A stretch of 56,648 bases of DNA from Enterococcus viikkiensis (lineage in GTDB: Bacteria; Bacillota; Bacilli; Lactobacillales; Enterococcaceae), in assembly GCF_005405345.1 (NCBI RefSeq), contig NZ_BJDW01000015.1, positions 1 through 56,648 on the forward strand, written 5' to 3'. The translations under genes were made by a program, and so were the position numbers. This document shows, piece by piece, positions 18,384 to 28,487 of this stretch (positions within the stretch are counted from its first letter, which is position 1; the number at the start of each line of letters is the position of its first letter). The notes under the pieces were generated by a model. That model saw only the letters and a list, made by a program, of their open reading frames with translations. It was not told the origin of the DNA and searched no databases.

Positions 18384-19796
18384 CTATTTGACCAAACGAT
18401 AGATCGCATCTGCATAGATCACTGCAGAATTCAAGATGTCTTCAACTGACATATATTCGTTGGCTTGATGCATCGTATCTTCAAAGCCTGGGAATTGTGC
18501 GCCGTAAGCAACGCCTCGTTCTAGTAAACGACCGAATGTTCCACCGCCGATGACCATTTCTTCCCCTTTGATGCCTGTGTGTTCTTCAAAAGTATCTAAC
18601 AATGTAGCCACCAATGGATCATCTGCTGGTACATAGTGAGGCAGCATGTGGTGTCCACCTTGTGTGACTTTCACATCTGAGCCGAATAGTTCGTCTAATT
18701 TTGCTTTGATTTCTTCAGCCGTTGTGCCTTTAGGATAACGGAAGTTCAAAGTGATATGGTTGTCATTGTCTTGACCATCTTTGAAACTAAAGATTCCTGC
18801 ATTCATTGTCACTTCGCCCATTTTTTCGTTGTTGAAAGCAACGCCTAATTTTTTACCATACACATCTTCATGGATATAGTTTGCGCTGTTTTCGATGAAG
18901 GCTTTCGCCCCTTTATCGAAGTCATAATTATTTAAGAAGACCGCTAAGAATGTACCGGCATTGGTACCTAGTTGCGGGCTCGCACCGTGGGCAGCTTTAC
19001 CGTCCAAGTGTAAAGTAACCGTATTGCCTGATACTTCCGCTTTTCCGCTAACTGGATTGTTTTCTACATAGTCAGCAAATTCTTTCGCTAATTTTTCAGC
19101 AGCATCGCTGTCTGCAACTTTAACTTCTGCTACCGCATTACCGGGAACCATATTTTCACGAAGACCTGCTTCGAAGCTTACTAGCACATAAGCCGTTCCG
19201 TTTGTTCCGTCAAAATGAGGAATCATTGTTACATTCCCTTTTTCACCGTTGATGATTGGGAAGTAAGCATCTGGTGAGAAGCCAAAGTCAGGTTTTTCTT
19301 CATGCTCGAAATAGTAATCCATATCTCCCCAGCCGCTTTCTTCATCAGTACCAAAGACGAAACGGATTTTTTTAGAGATTGGCAACCCTAATTCTTTAAT
19401 AATTTTTACAGCGTAATAAGCCGCTACAGACGGGCCTTTATCATCGCTTGAACCGCGAGCGTATAATTTTCCGTCGCGAATTTCTGGTTCGTAAGGATCT
19501 GAATCCCAACCATCACCAGCAGGTACTACGTCTAAGTGACCGAAAATTCCTAATGTTTCATCGCCTTCACCAAAATCAAAATGGCCGGCATAGTTGTCGA
19601 CATTTTTAGTTGTGAAGCCATCGCGTTCTGCGATTTCAAGCATTTTTTCTAATGCTTCCACCGGTCCAGGTCCGAATGGTGCTTCTTTGGTTGCTTTGTC
19701 GTCTTCACGTTCACTTTTAATGCGTAATAAAGTGAATAGATCTGCTAATAGATCGTCTTTACGTGCTTCGACTTCTTTTTTAAAATCGATTGTCAT
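18384..19796 (-). CDS. pepV: Dipeptidase PepV (M20 metallopeptidase)
   Basis: 470 aa, full family length. Cytosolic zinc dipeptidase that cleaves a wide range of dipeptides (Xaa-His, beta-Ala) in peptide utilisation. Metal ligands: His87 in FGHLDVVPAGDGW, Asp119 in GSSDDKGP, Glu153/Glu154 in GTDEESGWGD and the C-terminal DTMHQANEYM block. The lid domain lies in the middle. AAAGGGGGAATC precedes the ATG. The upstream interval shows a minus-strand TATAAT near 19825. Confidence 0.95.
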   Translation of the reverse strand: MTIDFKKEVEARKDDLLADLFTLLRIKSEREDDKATKEAPFGPGPVEALEKMLEIAERDGFTTKNVDNYAGHFDFGEGDETLGIFGHLDVVPAGDGWDSDPYEPEIRDGKLYARGSSDDKGPSVAAYYAVKIIKELGLPISKKIRFVFGTDEESGWGDMDYYFEHEEKPDFGFSPDAYFPIINGEKGNVTMIPHFDGTNGTAYVLVSFEAGLRENMVPGNAVAEVKVADSDAAEKLAKEFADYVENNPVSGKAEVSGNTVTLHLDGKAAHGASPQLGTNAGTFLAVFLNNYDFDKGAKAFIENSANYIHEDVYGKKLGVAFNNEKMGEVTMNAGIFSFKDGQDNDNHITLNFRYPKGTTAEEIKAKLDELFGSDVKVTQGGHHMLPHYVPADDPLVATLLDTFEEHTGIKGEEMVIGGGTFGRLLERGVAYGAQFPGFEDTMHQANEYMSVEDILNSAVIYADAIYRLVK

Positions 19797-19989
19797 TGAA
19801 AGATTCCCCCTTTAATTAAAACCATTATAATGATAGCATTCTCTGAGCTATAATAAAAATGAAAACTCTTTAATAAACGCTAGGAAAGACGCGGCTTTTT
19901 CACGTATAATGAGAACCATAATGAATTTTTTCGATTGAGTTGTTAAATATTCATCAAAAAAAATTTACTTAATGAAAGCGGGTGACAAA

Positions 19990-20829
19990 ATGACGCAATT
20001 AACGAACGAAATTTTACACCAAGTTATTACCTCGCGACCCGAAAATTCTCACAAAGGAACCTTTGGACGCGCAGTCTTGATCGGCGGCAACACACAATAC
20101 GGCGGCGCTATCCTGATGAGTGCAGAAGCCTGTATTAAAAGCGGTGCTGGATTGACGACCGTAATCACTGCCGAAAAAAATCATAACCCACTACACACAC
20201 GTTTGCCAGAAGCGATGGTATTAGATTTTTCTGAGACAGCTTTGATTCATGATGTACTTAAGACTGCAGATATCATTTTGATTGGTCCTGGTTTGGGACT
20301 AGATAAAGACGCCCTGAGCTTGCTAAAACAAACTTTAAAAAATCAACGGCAAGATCAATGGCTGATTATCGACGGCTCTGCTATCACTCTGTTTAGCAAC
20401 GAACACTTCTCTTTAAACTACCCAGCGCAAACCGTCTTTACCCCTCACCAAGCGGAATGGGAACGCTTGAGTGGACTCGATTTCATCCATCAAACCGATG
20501 AAAACAATCGCGCTAAACAGGTCCTGTTAGGAGCTAAAATCGTTTTAAAAAGTCATCGCACGACGATTTACGATGAGGCGGTGGCCTATTATCATAATCC
20601 CCTCGGCAATCCCGGGATGGCAACTGGCGGGATGGGGGATACCTTGGCTGGGATGATCGCCGGTTTTTTGGCTCAGTTTGAAAAAAATATTGATACGATC
20701 GGTGCCGCCGTTTATCTTCACAGTTTGATTGGAGACGAGTTAGCCAAAGAAAATTATGTCGTCTTACCAACAGCTATTAGCAGCGCTCTCCCTCACTATA
20801 TGAAAAAATACGCAGACGAAAGGAACTAA
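19990..20829 (+). CDS. nnrD: ADP/ATP-dependent NAD(P)H-hydrate dehydratase (NnrD)
   Basis: Carbohydrate-kinase-like enzyme, about 279 aa, that repairs hydrated NAD(P)H. Conserved blocks: HKGTFGRAVLIGGNTQYGGA near the start, KTADIILIGPGLGLD, QTVFTPHQAEWERL, and the nucleotide-binding NPGMATGGMGDTLAGMIAGF. It lacks the N-terminal epimerase domain of fused NnrDE proteins. I chose the ATG at 19990 (after GCGGGTGA) over the one at 19972, which has no ribosome site. A TATAAT at 19905-19910 is a likely -10. Two bases separate it from the thioesterase gene, so they are one operon. Confidence 0.93.
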   Translation: MTQLTNEILHQVITSRPENSHKGTFGRAVLIGGNTQYGGAILMSAEACIKSGAGLTTVITAEKNHNPLHTRLPEAMVLDFSETALIHDVLKTADIILIGPGLGLDKDALSLLKQTLKNQRQDQWLIIDGSAITLFSNEHFSLNYPAQTVFTPHQAEWERLSGLDFIHQTDENNRAKQVLLGAKIVLKSHRTTIYDEAVAYYHNPLGNPGMATGGMGDTLAGMIAGFLAQFEKNIDTIGAAVYLHSLIGDELAKENYVVLPTAISSALPHYMKKYADERN

Positions 20830-20831
20830 CC

Positions 20832-21263
20832 ATGAAAAAATATCCCGGCTACATCCGTAAGCCCTTCTACTACGAAACAGATAAAATGGGCATCATTCAC
20901 CACGCCAATTATATTCGTTGGTTTGAAGAAGCCCGTGTCGATGTTCTCTCCTTTATGGATTACCCATTTGAAAAAATCGAAGCAGAGGGGATCATGATTC
21001 CAGTCTTAGGCGTCAGCAGCGAGTACAAAGAAATGATCCGATTTGGCGATGAGATCGTCATTCAACCGATCGTTACAACATACACCGGTACCCGGATGAA
21101 CTTCGAATATCGGATTTACAAAGGGGATATCCTAGCCACCGTTGGCACTAGTCAACATTGCTTTATGTCATCAGAGACCAAGCGGCTAATCCATCTAAAA
21201 AAACAACATCCTCGACTACACGAATTGTTTTTAGACTATTACGAATCGACGAAAGAAAACTAA
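20832..21263 (+). CDS. Acyl-CoA thioesterase, 4HBT hot-dog fold (YbgC/FadM-like)
   Basis: 143-aa hot-dog thioesterase. The active-site segment YYETDKMGIIHHANYIRWFE (catalytic Asp17) and EEARVDVL are textbook 4-hydroxybenzoyl-CoA thioesterase family features. Acyl-group preference is unknown. AGGAACTAACC precedes the ATG, and the strong bidirectional terminator follows directly. Co-transcribed with nnrD. Confidence 0.9.
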   Translation: MKKYPGYIRKPFYYETDKMGIIHHANYIRWFEEARVDVLSFMDYPFEKIEAEGIMIPVLGVSSEYKEMIRFGDEIVIQPIVTTYTGTRMNFEYRIYKGDILATVGTSQHCFMSSETKRLIHLKKQHPRLHELFLDYYESTKEN

Positions 21264-21305
21264 AAAAATGCCCCTGTGACAAGAATTTGTCACAGGGGCA
21301 TTTTT
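21264..21305. terminator. Bidirectional terminator
   Basis: Perfect 18-bp stem AAAAATGCCCCTGTGACA / TGTCACAGGGGCATTTTT with a 6-base loop, shared by the convergent thioesterase and permease genes. Confidence 0.95.
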
Positions 21306-21307
21306 AA

Positions 21308-22657
21308 TTAGTTATATTTTTTCTTCAAGTATAGATAGAATGGAATTCCTAATGCGGTAATCGCAATACCGACCATCGCTAATTGGAATTGGTTGATCAA
21401 TGTCATCACTAAGATGAAGACACCACCAATGATCGCAACGATTGGAATGATTGGATAAAGCGGTACTTTGTAAGGACGAACCAAATCTGGTTCTGTTTTT
21501 CTTAATTTAATCACTGCGATAAAGACTAATGTGTAGAAGATCCAGATAACGAAGACCAACATATCTGTCAACATATCGAATCCGCCGATCATCATCATAC
21601 CGATGGCGATCACTAATTCTAACATTCCTGCGATATAAGGAACTTGGTTTTTGTTTAATTTAACTAATTTGTCAGAGAATGGTAATTGTTTTTCAAGACC
21701 CATTGTATAAGGCAGACGCATACCAGTCATGGTGTAGCCGTTGATTGTTCCGTATACAGAGATCAAGATACCGATGGTTACTAATTTACCACCCATGCCA
21801 CCGAAGATTGTATTAGCAACTTGCATGGCTGCGTTGTCGTTTCCAGCTAGATCAGAGATATTCATTGTACGTAGGAATGCAAATTGAACTAATAAGTAAA
21901 CTACCATGATTCCTAAGATCCCACCTGCAATCGCACGAGGTAAATCGCGGGCTGGTTTTTTCAATTCACCGGCGATATTACCGACGTGAATCCAACCGTC
22001 ATAAGCAAACATTGTTGCTAATAAACCGGCACCTAAGGCTGGAGCAAAGCCGCCAACTGCAGGGCCTGCTTCTACTGGGAACAAGCTAACCGTTACATCA
22101 CCTTGACGTAACAGACCGAAAATTACGATTAATGCCAATGGTACTAATTTACAAACTAACGTAAATGATTGGAACATTCCACCGGCTTTTGAGCCTAGGA
22201 AATTGATCAACATGATTGAAGCTGCTGCAACGATTGCGATTGGTACTAACAGCCCTTGACTCATGCCGAACAAGTTAATGAACTGCGTTGAGAAGATGAT
22301 CGCCAACGCTGCGACGTTCGCTGGGAAGTAAATGATTACCTGCGCCCAACCTAATAAGAAACTCCAGAACTCGCCATAAGCGCGTTCGATGTAACGTAGC
22401 ATGCCCCCTGTTTCTGGGATTGCTGCAGCTAATTCCGCTCCGGTCAAGCCGGCACAGACACTGATTAATCCTCCCAAGAACCAAGATAACATATGTAAGC
22501 TCGTTGATCCTGTAACTGCTGCCACACTTGCGGCTTTAAAGAATACTCCCGCCCCGATTACGGTACCCATTACTGTTGAAAGGGCTGGGAAGAATGTCAT
22601 TGTCCGTTTTAATTCACCTTCGTGTGAACCAACGACATCTTGCTGGTTGACTGCCAT
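21308..22657 (-). CDS. APC-family amino-acid permease (SteT-like), threonine operon
   Basis: 449-aa permease with about twelve membrane segments. APC signature VMGTVIGAGVFFKAASVAAV, AELAAAIPETGGMLRYIERA, and MFAYDGWIHVGNIAGELKKP. Paralogue of the permease at 8307-9686, same SteT-like branch (Ser/Thr exchangers are known in this group). AAGGAGGAAAAATT precedes the ATG. It lies about 250 bp downstream of tdh on the same strand, so I infer that it serves threonine or related amino-acid transport for the pathway; it may also have its own promoter. Confidence 0.88.
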   Translation of the reverse strand: MAVNQQDVVGSHEGELKRTMTFFPALSTVMGTVIGAGVFFKAASVAAVTGSTSLHMLSWFLGGLISVCAGLTGAELAAAIPETGGMLRYIERAYGEFWSFLLGWAQVIIYFPANVAALAIIFSTQFINLFGMSQGLLVPIAIVAAASIMLINFLGSKAGGMFQSFTLVCKLVPLALIVIFGLLRQGDVTVSLFPVEAGPAVGGFAPALGAGLLATMFAYDGWIHVGNIAGELKKPARDLPRAIAGGILGIMVVYLLVQFAFLRTMNISDLAGNDNAAMQVANTIFGGMGGKLVTIGILISVYGTINGYTMTGMRLPYTMGLEKQLPFSDKLVKLNKNQVPYIAGMLELVIAIGMMMIGGFDMLTDMLVFVIWIFYTLVFIAVIKLRKTEPDLVRPYKVPLYPIIPIVAIIGGVFILVMTLINQFQLAMVGIAITALGIPFYLYLKKKYN

Positions 22658-22905
22658 AATTTTTCCTCCTTATGGTTTGCGAAGCGGCTCTTTGCTCACT
22701 TCTTAACTTGATTTTTTAAAAACAATAGACCTCATCACCTGACAAATTAAATAAAATAAAGAATTGCTCTATAACAACTATTCAAGGCGTAAAGTCTCTG
22801 TCTGAAAATTATTCTAACATGAGCAAAGAAAAAGGGAAACGTTATTTTTAACATTTCCTTTTTTCTTACTCTCCCCTCATGCTGCATTAAGAATTACAGA
22901 CCACT

Positions 22906-23907
22906 TTAAGAATTTACTCTTCCGAAAGAGATTTTTGTTTCGACACCTTCTGCTTCAAATTTTTCTGATAATCTTTCTAACATTTCATCAGTCATTTTAT
23001 CTAAATCAAAATGAGGATTGAAGTCCCATTCTTTGCGCGCATCGCTGTCATCGATTGAGTTAGGCCATGAATTGGCAATGCCTTGACGAACAGGATCCAC
23101 ATCATATTTCATTTCGAAATCTGGAATACGACGTTTAATTGAAGCAGCAATTTGTTCAGGTTCAAATGCCATCGCTGTAATGTTAAATGAGTTGCGGTGT
23201 TCTAAACGGCTAGCATCCGCGTTCATTAATTTTACGATTCCTTCGATCGCATCGTCCATGTACATCATATCCATATACGTTCCTTTGTCGATGAATGATG
23301 TGTATGATTTGTTTTTCAATGCTTCGTAATAAATATCAACGGCATAGTCTGTAGTTCCGCCACCAGGTTCTACTTTATATGAGATCAAACCAGGGAAACG
23401 AACGGAACGAGTATCAACACCATATTTTTCATGGTAGTAATTTTCCAATAATTCGCCGGCTACTTTTGTAACACCATACATTGTTGTTGGGTGCATCACT
23501 GTATCTTGTGGTGTATTATCTGGTTCAGCATCTGGTCCGTATGCCGCGATTGAAGATGGCGCGAAGAATTTTGTTTCTGGTCCGATTTCACGAGCGACTT
23601 CTAAGGCGTTCATTAAACCAGTCATATTCAAGTTCCAAGCAAACGCTGGACGTTTTTCAGCCGTTGCTGAAAGTAATGCTGCTAAGTGAATAATGGTATC
23701 TACTTCATAACGTTTTGCCATATCTAAAAAGTTTTCGTAGTTTGTTACATCTAATTCTTCAAATTGACCATTTTCAACGACTGGACTGCCTTCAACTGTA
23801 CGAATATCTGTTGAGATGACATTTTTAACACCTAAGTCTTTGCGTAATCTTTCTGTTAATTCTGATCCGATTTGTCCTAACGCACCTGTGATTAATACTT
23901 TTTTCAT
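22906..23907 (-). CDS. tdh: L-threonine 3-dehydrogenase, short-chain (epimerase-like) type
   Basis: 333 aa, NAD-dependent oxidation of L-threonine to 2-amino-3-oxobutyrate. Extended-SDR architecture: NAD loop ITGALGQIGSEL at 6-17, Asp after beta-2 (STDIRTVEG), catalytic Ser119 and Y144-x3-K148 (TTMYGVTK). The C-terminal RRIPDFEMKYDVDPVRQGIA is characteristic of SDR-type threonine dehydrogenases rather than the zinc-dependent type. The ATG at 23907 is chosen because AGAGGAAG lies eight bases upstream; the longer frame would put this site inside the coding sequence. Fifty bases behind kbl. Confidence 0.93.
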   Translation of the reverse strand: MKKVLITGALGQIGSELTERLRKDLGVKNVISTDIRTVEGSPVVENGQFEELDVTNYENFLDMAKRYEVDTIIHLAALLSATAEKRPAFAWNLNMTGLMNALEVAREIGPETKFFAPSSIAAYGPDAEPDNTPQDTVMHPTTMYGVTKVAGELLENYYHEKYGVDTRSVRFPGLISYKVEPGGGTTDYAVDIYYEALKNKSYTSFIDKGTYMDMMYMDDAIEGIVKLMNADASRLEHRNSFNITAMAFEPEQIAASIKRRIPDFEMKYDVDPVRQGIANSWPNSIDDSDARKEWDFNPHFDLDKMTDEMLERLSEKFEAEGVETKISFGRVNS

Positions 23908-23956
23908 GACTGTGACTTCCTCTCTCATTATCCTATTTTGGTTTTGCTAATCAGTT

Positions 23957-25150
23957 TTATTTGATGATATTTAATTCTTTACCGACTTTTTCGTAAACTT
24001 TGATTGCATCGTCTAACATTTCTTTTGTATGACCGGCATTTGGCATGTTCCGTACACGGCCTGTTCCTAATGGTACCGTTGGGAACACGATTGGTTTTAC
24101 ATAAACGCCATTTTCAATTAATTTCTTAGAGAATTCTTGTGCTAACTTTTCATCGCCAACAATTACAGGAGTAATCGGTGTTTCTGAGTTACCAATGTCA
24201 TAGCCAATTCGTTTTAATTCTGATTTGAAGTAATTCGCATTTTCCCAAAGTGTTTCAACGTATTCAGGATGATTTTGAATCAAATCAATCGCTTCGATAC
24301 AAGCACCCGCAGCTCCCGGAGTTAATGAAGTTGAAAATAAGAATGGACGTGCTTGAGATTTTAACCAAGTGATCAATTGTTTTGTTCCAGCCACGTATCC
24401 GCCAACTACACCGATTCCTTTTGATAAAGTACCCATTTGGAAATCAATATGATCTTGCATGTGGAAATGTTTCACTGTTCCGCGGCCTTCGCCCATAACG
24501 CCTGTTCCGTGAGCATCATCTACGTAAGTGATTACATTGTATTTTTCACAAATTTCTACGATTTCAGGAATTTTTGCTACGTCGCCATCCATTGAGAAGA
24601 CACCGTCAGTGATATACATTACTTTATTGTATTCGCCGCTTTCAGTTGCTGCCTTAGCTTTCGCCTCTAAATCTTCCATATCTTGGTGATTCACGCGAAT
24701 GATTTTTGCGCCGGATAAACGACAGCCGTCAATGATTGAGGCATGATTCAATTCATCTGAAAGGATCGCATCGCCTTTTTTCATTACTGCTGAGATTGCG
24801 CCCATATTACAGTTGAACCCTGATTGGAAAGCAATCGCTGCTTCTGTTCCTTTGAACTCAGCAATTTTTTCTTCTAATTTTTGGTGAATGTCTAAAGTTC
24901 CGTTGATTGTCCGGACAGCTCCAGCTCCAGCTCCGTAATGTTTTGTCGCTTCAACATCTGCTTCGATCAATTCTGGACGAGTAGCGAATCCTAGATAGTT
25001 ATTAGAGGCTAAGTTGACCATTTTTTGACCATTCACAGTAATGATCGGCCCATTGCTTCCTTCTAAAACATCGATTGTGTTAAACAATCCCTTTTCCTTT
25101 AAATCTTCCAAATTCGTTTCTAGAAATTGATCAAGAACTTTTGAACTCAT
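23957..25150 (-). CDS. kbl: Glycine C-acetyltransferase (2-amino-3-ketobutyrate CoA ligase)
   Basis: 397-aa alpha-oxoamine synthase that splits 2-amino-3-oxobutyrate with CoA into glycine and acetyl-CoA. PLP lysine is Lys244 in [13 protein letters not shown]. The conserved [15 protein letters not shown] (Asp and His that hold PLP) and NYLGF are present. AGGAGAATTGTT precedes the ATG. With tdh directly downstream it forms the two-step threonine to glycine route. Two cre boxes upstream suggest repression by glucose through CcpA. Confidence 0.95.
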   Translation of the reverse strand: MSSKVLDQFLETNLEDLKEKGLFNTIDVLEGSNGPIITVNGQKMVNLASNNYLGFATRPELIEADVEATKHYGAGAGAVRTINGTLDIHQKLEEKIAEFKGTEAAIAFQSGFNCNMGAISAVMKKGDAILSDELNHASIIDGCRLSGAKIIRVNHQDMEDLEAKAKAATESGEYNKVMYITDGVFSMDGDVAKIPEIVEICEKYNVITYVDDAHGTGVMGEGRGTVKHFHMQDHIDFQMGTLSKGIGVVGGYVAGTKQLITWLKSQARPFLFSTSLTPGAAGACIEAIDLIQNHPEYVETLWENANYFKSELKRIGYDIGNSETPITPVIVGDEKLAQEFSKKLIENGVYVKPIVFPTVPLGTGRVRNMPNAGHTKEMLDDAIKVYEKVGKELNIIK

Positions 25151-25272
25151 AACAATTCTCCTCCATACTGATTATTGCGCAATTTAAGTTGTTATTTTTA
25201 TTAGCAAAAAAAGCGAACAGCTTATTTTAATGTTTGCGCTTTCGTAATTTACACTCTTAGTTTATCGGCGAT

Positions 25273-25287
25273 TGATAACGTTTACAA
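25273..25287 (-). promoter_or_regulatory. cre box upstream of kbl
   Basis: Minus-strand TTGTAAACGTTATCA matches WTGNAANCGNWNNCW at every fixed position. It lies 123 bases before the kbl start, in or next to the promoter. Confidence 0.7.
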
Positions 25288-25836
25288 GTTTGTGAACAGA
25301 CAATTCTTTGAATTATCATAAAACGCTAACTAATTCTAATACATTTTATTTAATAATTGATCTCTCCCCCTTTTTAACATAACAACCCAAAAATTGTTCA
25401 CTAAAAGTGAGAAGTTTTTAAATGAATTTTTTTCACAATAAAACGGATTTTTTTTATTCTAACGTAAAATAATACCTATTAAATGCTTTTTGGGTCGGAA
25501 TATTTGAAACTAGTTTACTCACAAAGAAATTTTGACGATCTGCTAATTTGAATAAAGAACATTTTTTTAAGTGCAAAAAAATTCTAATACAATTCAAATA
25601 AAATCAGGAAACGTTTTCATTTAAACTGAGAGTTTTACTTTTTTGACTATTCATTTGTGAAAATCACTGTTTTTTTAAGTAAAAAAGTTATTCACAAAGA
25701 AATATTTTTCTATTTCTTAAGCCTAATTTTTACCCACGAATGTTCTTCCCACTCGACTTTTCCATCTGTTTTTTATTAACACGCAAAAAAAGAGTCCTCA
25801 CATGATGTGCATCGATAGATATTTCCTTAAACAAAA
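25288..25836. other. Long AT-rich regulatory interval upstream of kbl
   Basis: About 550 bases with no coding frame, containing one further cre box and many A/T tracts. Apart from those, I see no leader, terminator or riboswitch-like structure here. Confidence 0.4.
25606..25620 (-). promoter_or_regulatory. Second, distal cre box
   Basis: Minus-strand ATGAAAACGTTTCCT is a perfect match to the cre consensus, 456 bases upstream of the kbl start. It could act with the proximal box by looping. Confidence 0.6.
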
Positions 25837-25866
25837 AAACGAGATACTGGACTCAGCATCTCGTTT
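25837..25866 (-). terminator. Aldo/keto reductase terminator
   Basis: AAACGAGAT / ATCTCGTTT stem with a 12-base loop; on the minus strand followed by a U-rich tract. Directly after the reductase stop. Confidence 0.85.
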
Positions 25867-25874
25867 AATCATTC

Positions 25875-26801
25875 TTATGGTAAATCATTTCCCGCTGCAA
25901 AATATACGTCATACCATTCTTGCTTCGTTAACGTAATCGCTCCGCCAGCTGCACTCTCTTTAATGCGCTTAGGATTCATGGTACCAAGGATCACTTGCAT
26001 ATTCGCTGGATGACGTAAGATCCAGGCTACCGCAATCGCGTTTTTATTCGTATCATACTTCTTGGCTAATTTCGCCAATAGCTCATTTAATTCTGGGAAC
26101 TTGTCGTTATCAACAAAAACCCCTTCAAAGAAGCCATATTGGAATGGTGACCATGCTTGGATCGTCACCTCATTGCGGCGAGCAAATTCCAAGATGCCAC
26201 CATCATGATCGAAAGAGCGTGTATCCGTCATGTTCGTATGCATCCCATAGTCGATCATTCCTGTGTGCATAATAGAGAACTGCAACTGATTAATCATTAA
26301 TTTTTGATCAACAACAGCTTGCAACATTTGGAATTGCTCTGGGTTGAAGTTGGATACACCGAAGTGACGGACTTTGCCATTGGCTTGTAAAATATCGAAA
26401 GCTTCCGCGATGGCTTCAGGTTCCATCAATGGATCTGGACGATGTAGTAAATAGCTATCTAAATACTCGATTCCCATCCGTTCCAAAATACCGTCTACTG
26501 AATCTAATAAGTGTTGCTTCGAAAAGTCATAACGCTTCTCATCACCGGTGACGATGCCACCTTTTGATTGAATGAAAAATTTATCCCGTGAGATGTTTGC
26601 TTCCTTCAGCGCTTCACCAAAAATCAATTCTGATTTCCCGTCGCCATACATATCTGCTGAATCAATAAAATTAATCTCATTTTCTAAAGCTGTATCTAAG
26701 ACTTCCGCCGCCTCGGTTGAAGTTAGCGCTGCCATTCGCATGTTTCCTAAAGCGATTGCTGAAGTTTCCCAATAGCTGTTGCCGATTTTACGTTGTAACA
26801 T
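25875..26801 (-). CDS. Aldo/keto reductase
   Basis: About 308 aa TIM-barrel NADPH oxidoreductase. Catalytic-site segments: FIDSADMYGDGKSE (Asp and the general-acid Tyr), FFIQSKGGI (Lys) and DSYLLHRPDPL (His), then WSPFQYGFFEG and the cofactor-binding VILGTMNPKRIKE. The YcsN/YdhF branch is likely; the substrate is unknown. ATG 26801 is preferred because AGAGAGG abuts the upstream ATG at 26810, leaving no spacing for it. Monocistronic. Confidence 0.92.
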   Translation of the reverse strand: MLQRKIGNSYWETSAIALGNMRMAALTSTEAAEVLDTALENEINFIDSADMYGDGKSELIFGEALKEANISRDKFFIQSKGGIVTGDEKRYDFSKQHLLDSVDGILERMGIEYLDSYLLHRPDPLMEPEAIAEAFDILQANGKVRHFGVSNFNPEQFQMLQAVVDQKLMINQLQFSIMHTGMIDYGMHTNMTDTRSFDHDGGILEFARRNEVTIQAWSPFQYGFFEGVFVDNDKFPELNELLAKLAKKYDTNKNAIAVAWILRHPANMQVILGTMNPKRIKESAAGGAITLTKQEWYDVYFAAGNDLP

Positions 26802-26990
26802 GGTGTTCATCCTCTCTGAAGAAACTTTTACTTACCTCTAAAAGTATAGACTATTTTGAACAAATTACTAGTGAAAAAGACAGAACAGTAAGTTGATGAA
26901 CCTCCACTTATTCCTATCAGTATTAATCAGCTACGGCTTGACCCTCTTTGACTTTCTCCGTATGCTAGTTTTTAAAGGGAGGGATCATTG

Positions 26991-28439
26991 ATGTATTCGA
27001 TGCTAAAAAAAATCATTACAGAAAAAGATATTTACCGTCAAATTTTACTATTAGAACAGTTGCTCAATCACTCCCAGCTAACCGCTAAAGAATTGGCGAG
27101 GAAAATCGGAACGACCGAACGGACCATTTTTTCTGATCTTCAACTCATTCGTGATTATTTACCAGAAAATTGGGAATTAGACACAGATAGCAATGGGATT
27201 CGTTTGATCACTCATGCGAACTCCCTGACCAATGATATTTGGGAAGTATTTTTGCCCCATTCAGTGAGTTTACAATTCATTAAACAGCTGTTCTTTACTA
27301 AAGAGCTGAACGTCCCTGAGTTTCTCTTTGAAACAGGAATCTCATACGAAACATTGAAACGCCATAAAAATAAAATCAACCAACAATTAGCTTCTTATCA
27401 GATAAACATCAAATTAACCACCCAGCAAGCAAGTTTAACTGGTGCTGAGAGTGCCATTCGAATTTTTTATCATCGCCTGCTGCTCCCCTTCACCCATAAC
27501 AATTATTTTTTTGAGGAGTATTCGATTCATGAGGAACATTATTTATATTTTCTAACCAGGGAACTCGCTGATGACATGACAGTCGATACAGAACAGGTTT
27601 TTGGTATTTGTTGGTTTTTCATTAATAGTATCCGAATCAAAGCCGGTTGCCGGATCGATGACTTCAGCTATGATTCCAACGATTCCTTGTTCAAGCTCTA
27701 TGCACCACTTTTACAGCAGCTCTATAAAAAGGAAGGCATTTATTTGCAAGGCTCGGATATCTTTTTTGCTTTTTTCTGTTTTTTAGAAAGTTGGAATTAC
27801 GATAATCACTTAGGGTCTCAGGTCGAAAAAATTCTTATTAATGATTATCTCTTTTTATTGGAACACGCCCAACAAACGGTTCAAGAAATTGCAGATGAAT
27901 TGCAGCTGCCTCAACTGTTAACGACTAACCTAACTGAAAATTTACTGCTGCTTCTATTAAAGTACGCTGAATCGCCAGCTCTATCCCAGCAATTTCAATT
28001 AGAATATCAAGAATTGTTGATTCAACATAACGAAGGCTATCCTAGTCTGAACGATACCGGGAAGAAACTTTTTAAGCGGCTTCCACAATTTTCTACGATT
28101 GAAGACACCACTTATTTCGTGAATCTTTTTCTGCTTTTGAGTCGCCAGGCCATTTCGTCTATTCGCTCCGATGCCAAGCTTGTTTATTTCATTTTTCAAA
28201 GCGAACCTGCTTGGAAATGTTTCCTTTTTCAAGAGCTGACTGATTTTCTAGGAAAACGAGTCAAACTTGTTCCCATCGAAATTTCTCAATTGTCTGATTC
28301 TGAGATTGAAAAAGGTGATTTGCTCGTTTCCAACATCCCGGTGGACGCTGTAAAACTGCCCGTGTTCTATTTATCCACGACACCAACAAAAAATGAGCTC
28401 AATCAATTGATTGAACTCACCTCTACTTCTTATTTCTAA
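26991..28439 (+). CDS. Mga-family transcriptional regulator
   Basis: 482 aa. Two N-terminal helix-turn-helix modules of Mga type (LEQLLNHSQLTAKELARKIG then TTERTIFSDLQLIRDYL; a second around residues 110-130, FETGISYETLKRHKNKI), a middle PRD-like region and a C-terminal EIIB-like part. Such proteins link sugar phosphotransferase state to virulence and sugar genes. AAAGGGAGGGATC precedes the ATG; a TTG three bases earlier is less likely. It may control the adjacent ATPase or reductase, but nothing in the sequence shows this. A second member lies at 34308-35744. Confidence 0.82.
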   Translation: MYSMLKKIITEKDIYRQILLLEQLLNHSQLTAKELARKIGTTERTIFSDLQLIRDYLPENWELDTDSNGIRLITHANSLTNDIWEVFLPHSVSLQFIKQLFFTKELNVPEFLFETGISYETLKRHKNKINQQLASYQINIKLTTQQASLTGAESAIRIFYHRLLLPFTHNNYFFEEYSIHEEHYLYFLTRELADDMTVDTEQVFGICWFFINSIRIKAGCRIDDFSYDSNDSLFKLYAPLLQQLYKKEGIYLQGSDIFFAFFCFLESWNYDNHLGSQVEKILINDYLFLLEHAQQTVQEIADELQLPQLLTTNLTENLLLLLLKYAESPALSQQFQLEYQELLIQHNEGYPSLNDTGKKLFKRLPQFSTIEDTTYFVNLFLLLSRQAISSIRSDAKLVYFIFQSEPAWKCFLFQELTDFLGKRVKLVPIEISQLSDSEIEKGDLLVSNIPVDAVKLPVFYLSTTPTKNELNQLIELTSTSYF

Positions 28440-28440
28440 A

Positions 28441-28487
28441 CAAAACGGTTAGAGGACTATGTATTTTTGTACCGGCTGACCGTTTTG
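28441..28487. terminator. Bidirectional terminator between Mga regulator and P-type ATPase
   Basis: CAAAACGGT / ACCGTTTTG arms enclose a longer loop; both convergent genes end in or beside it. Confidence 0.65.
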
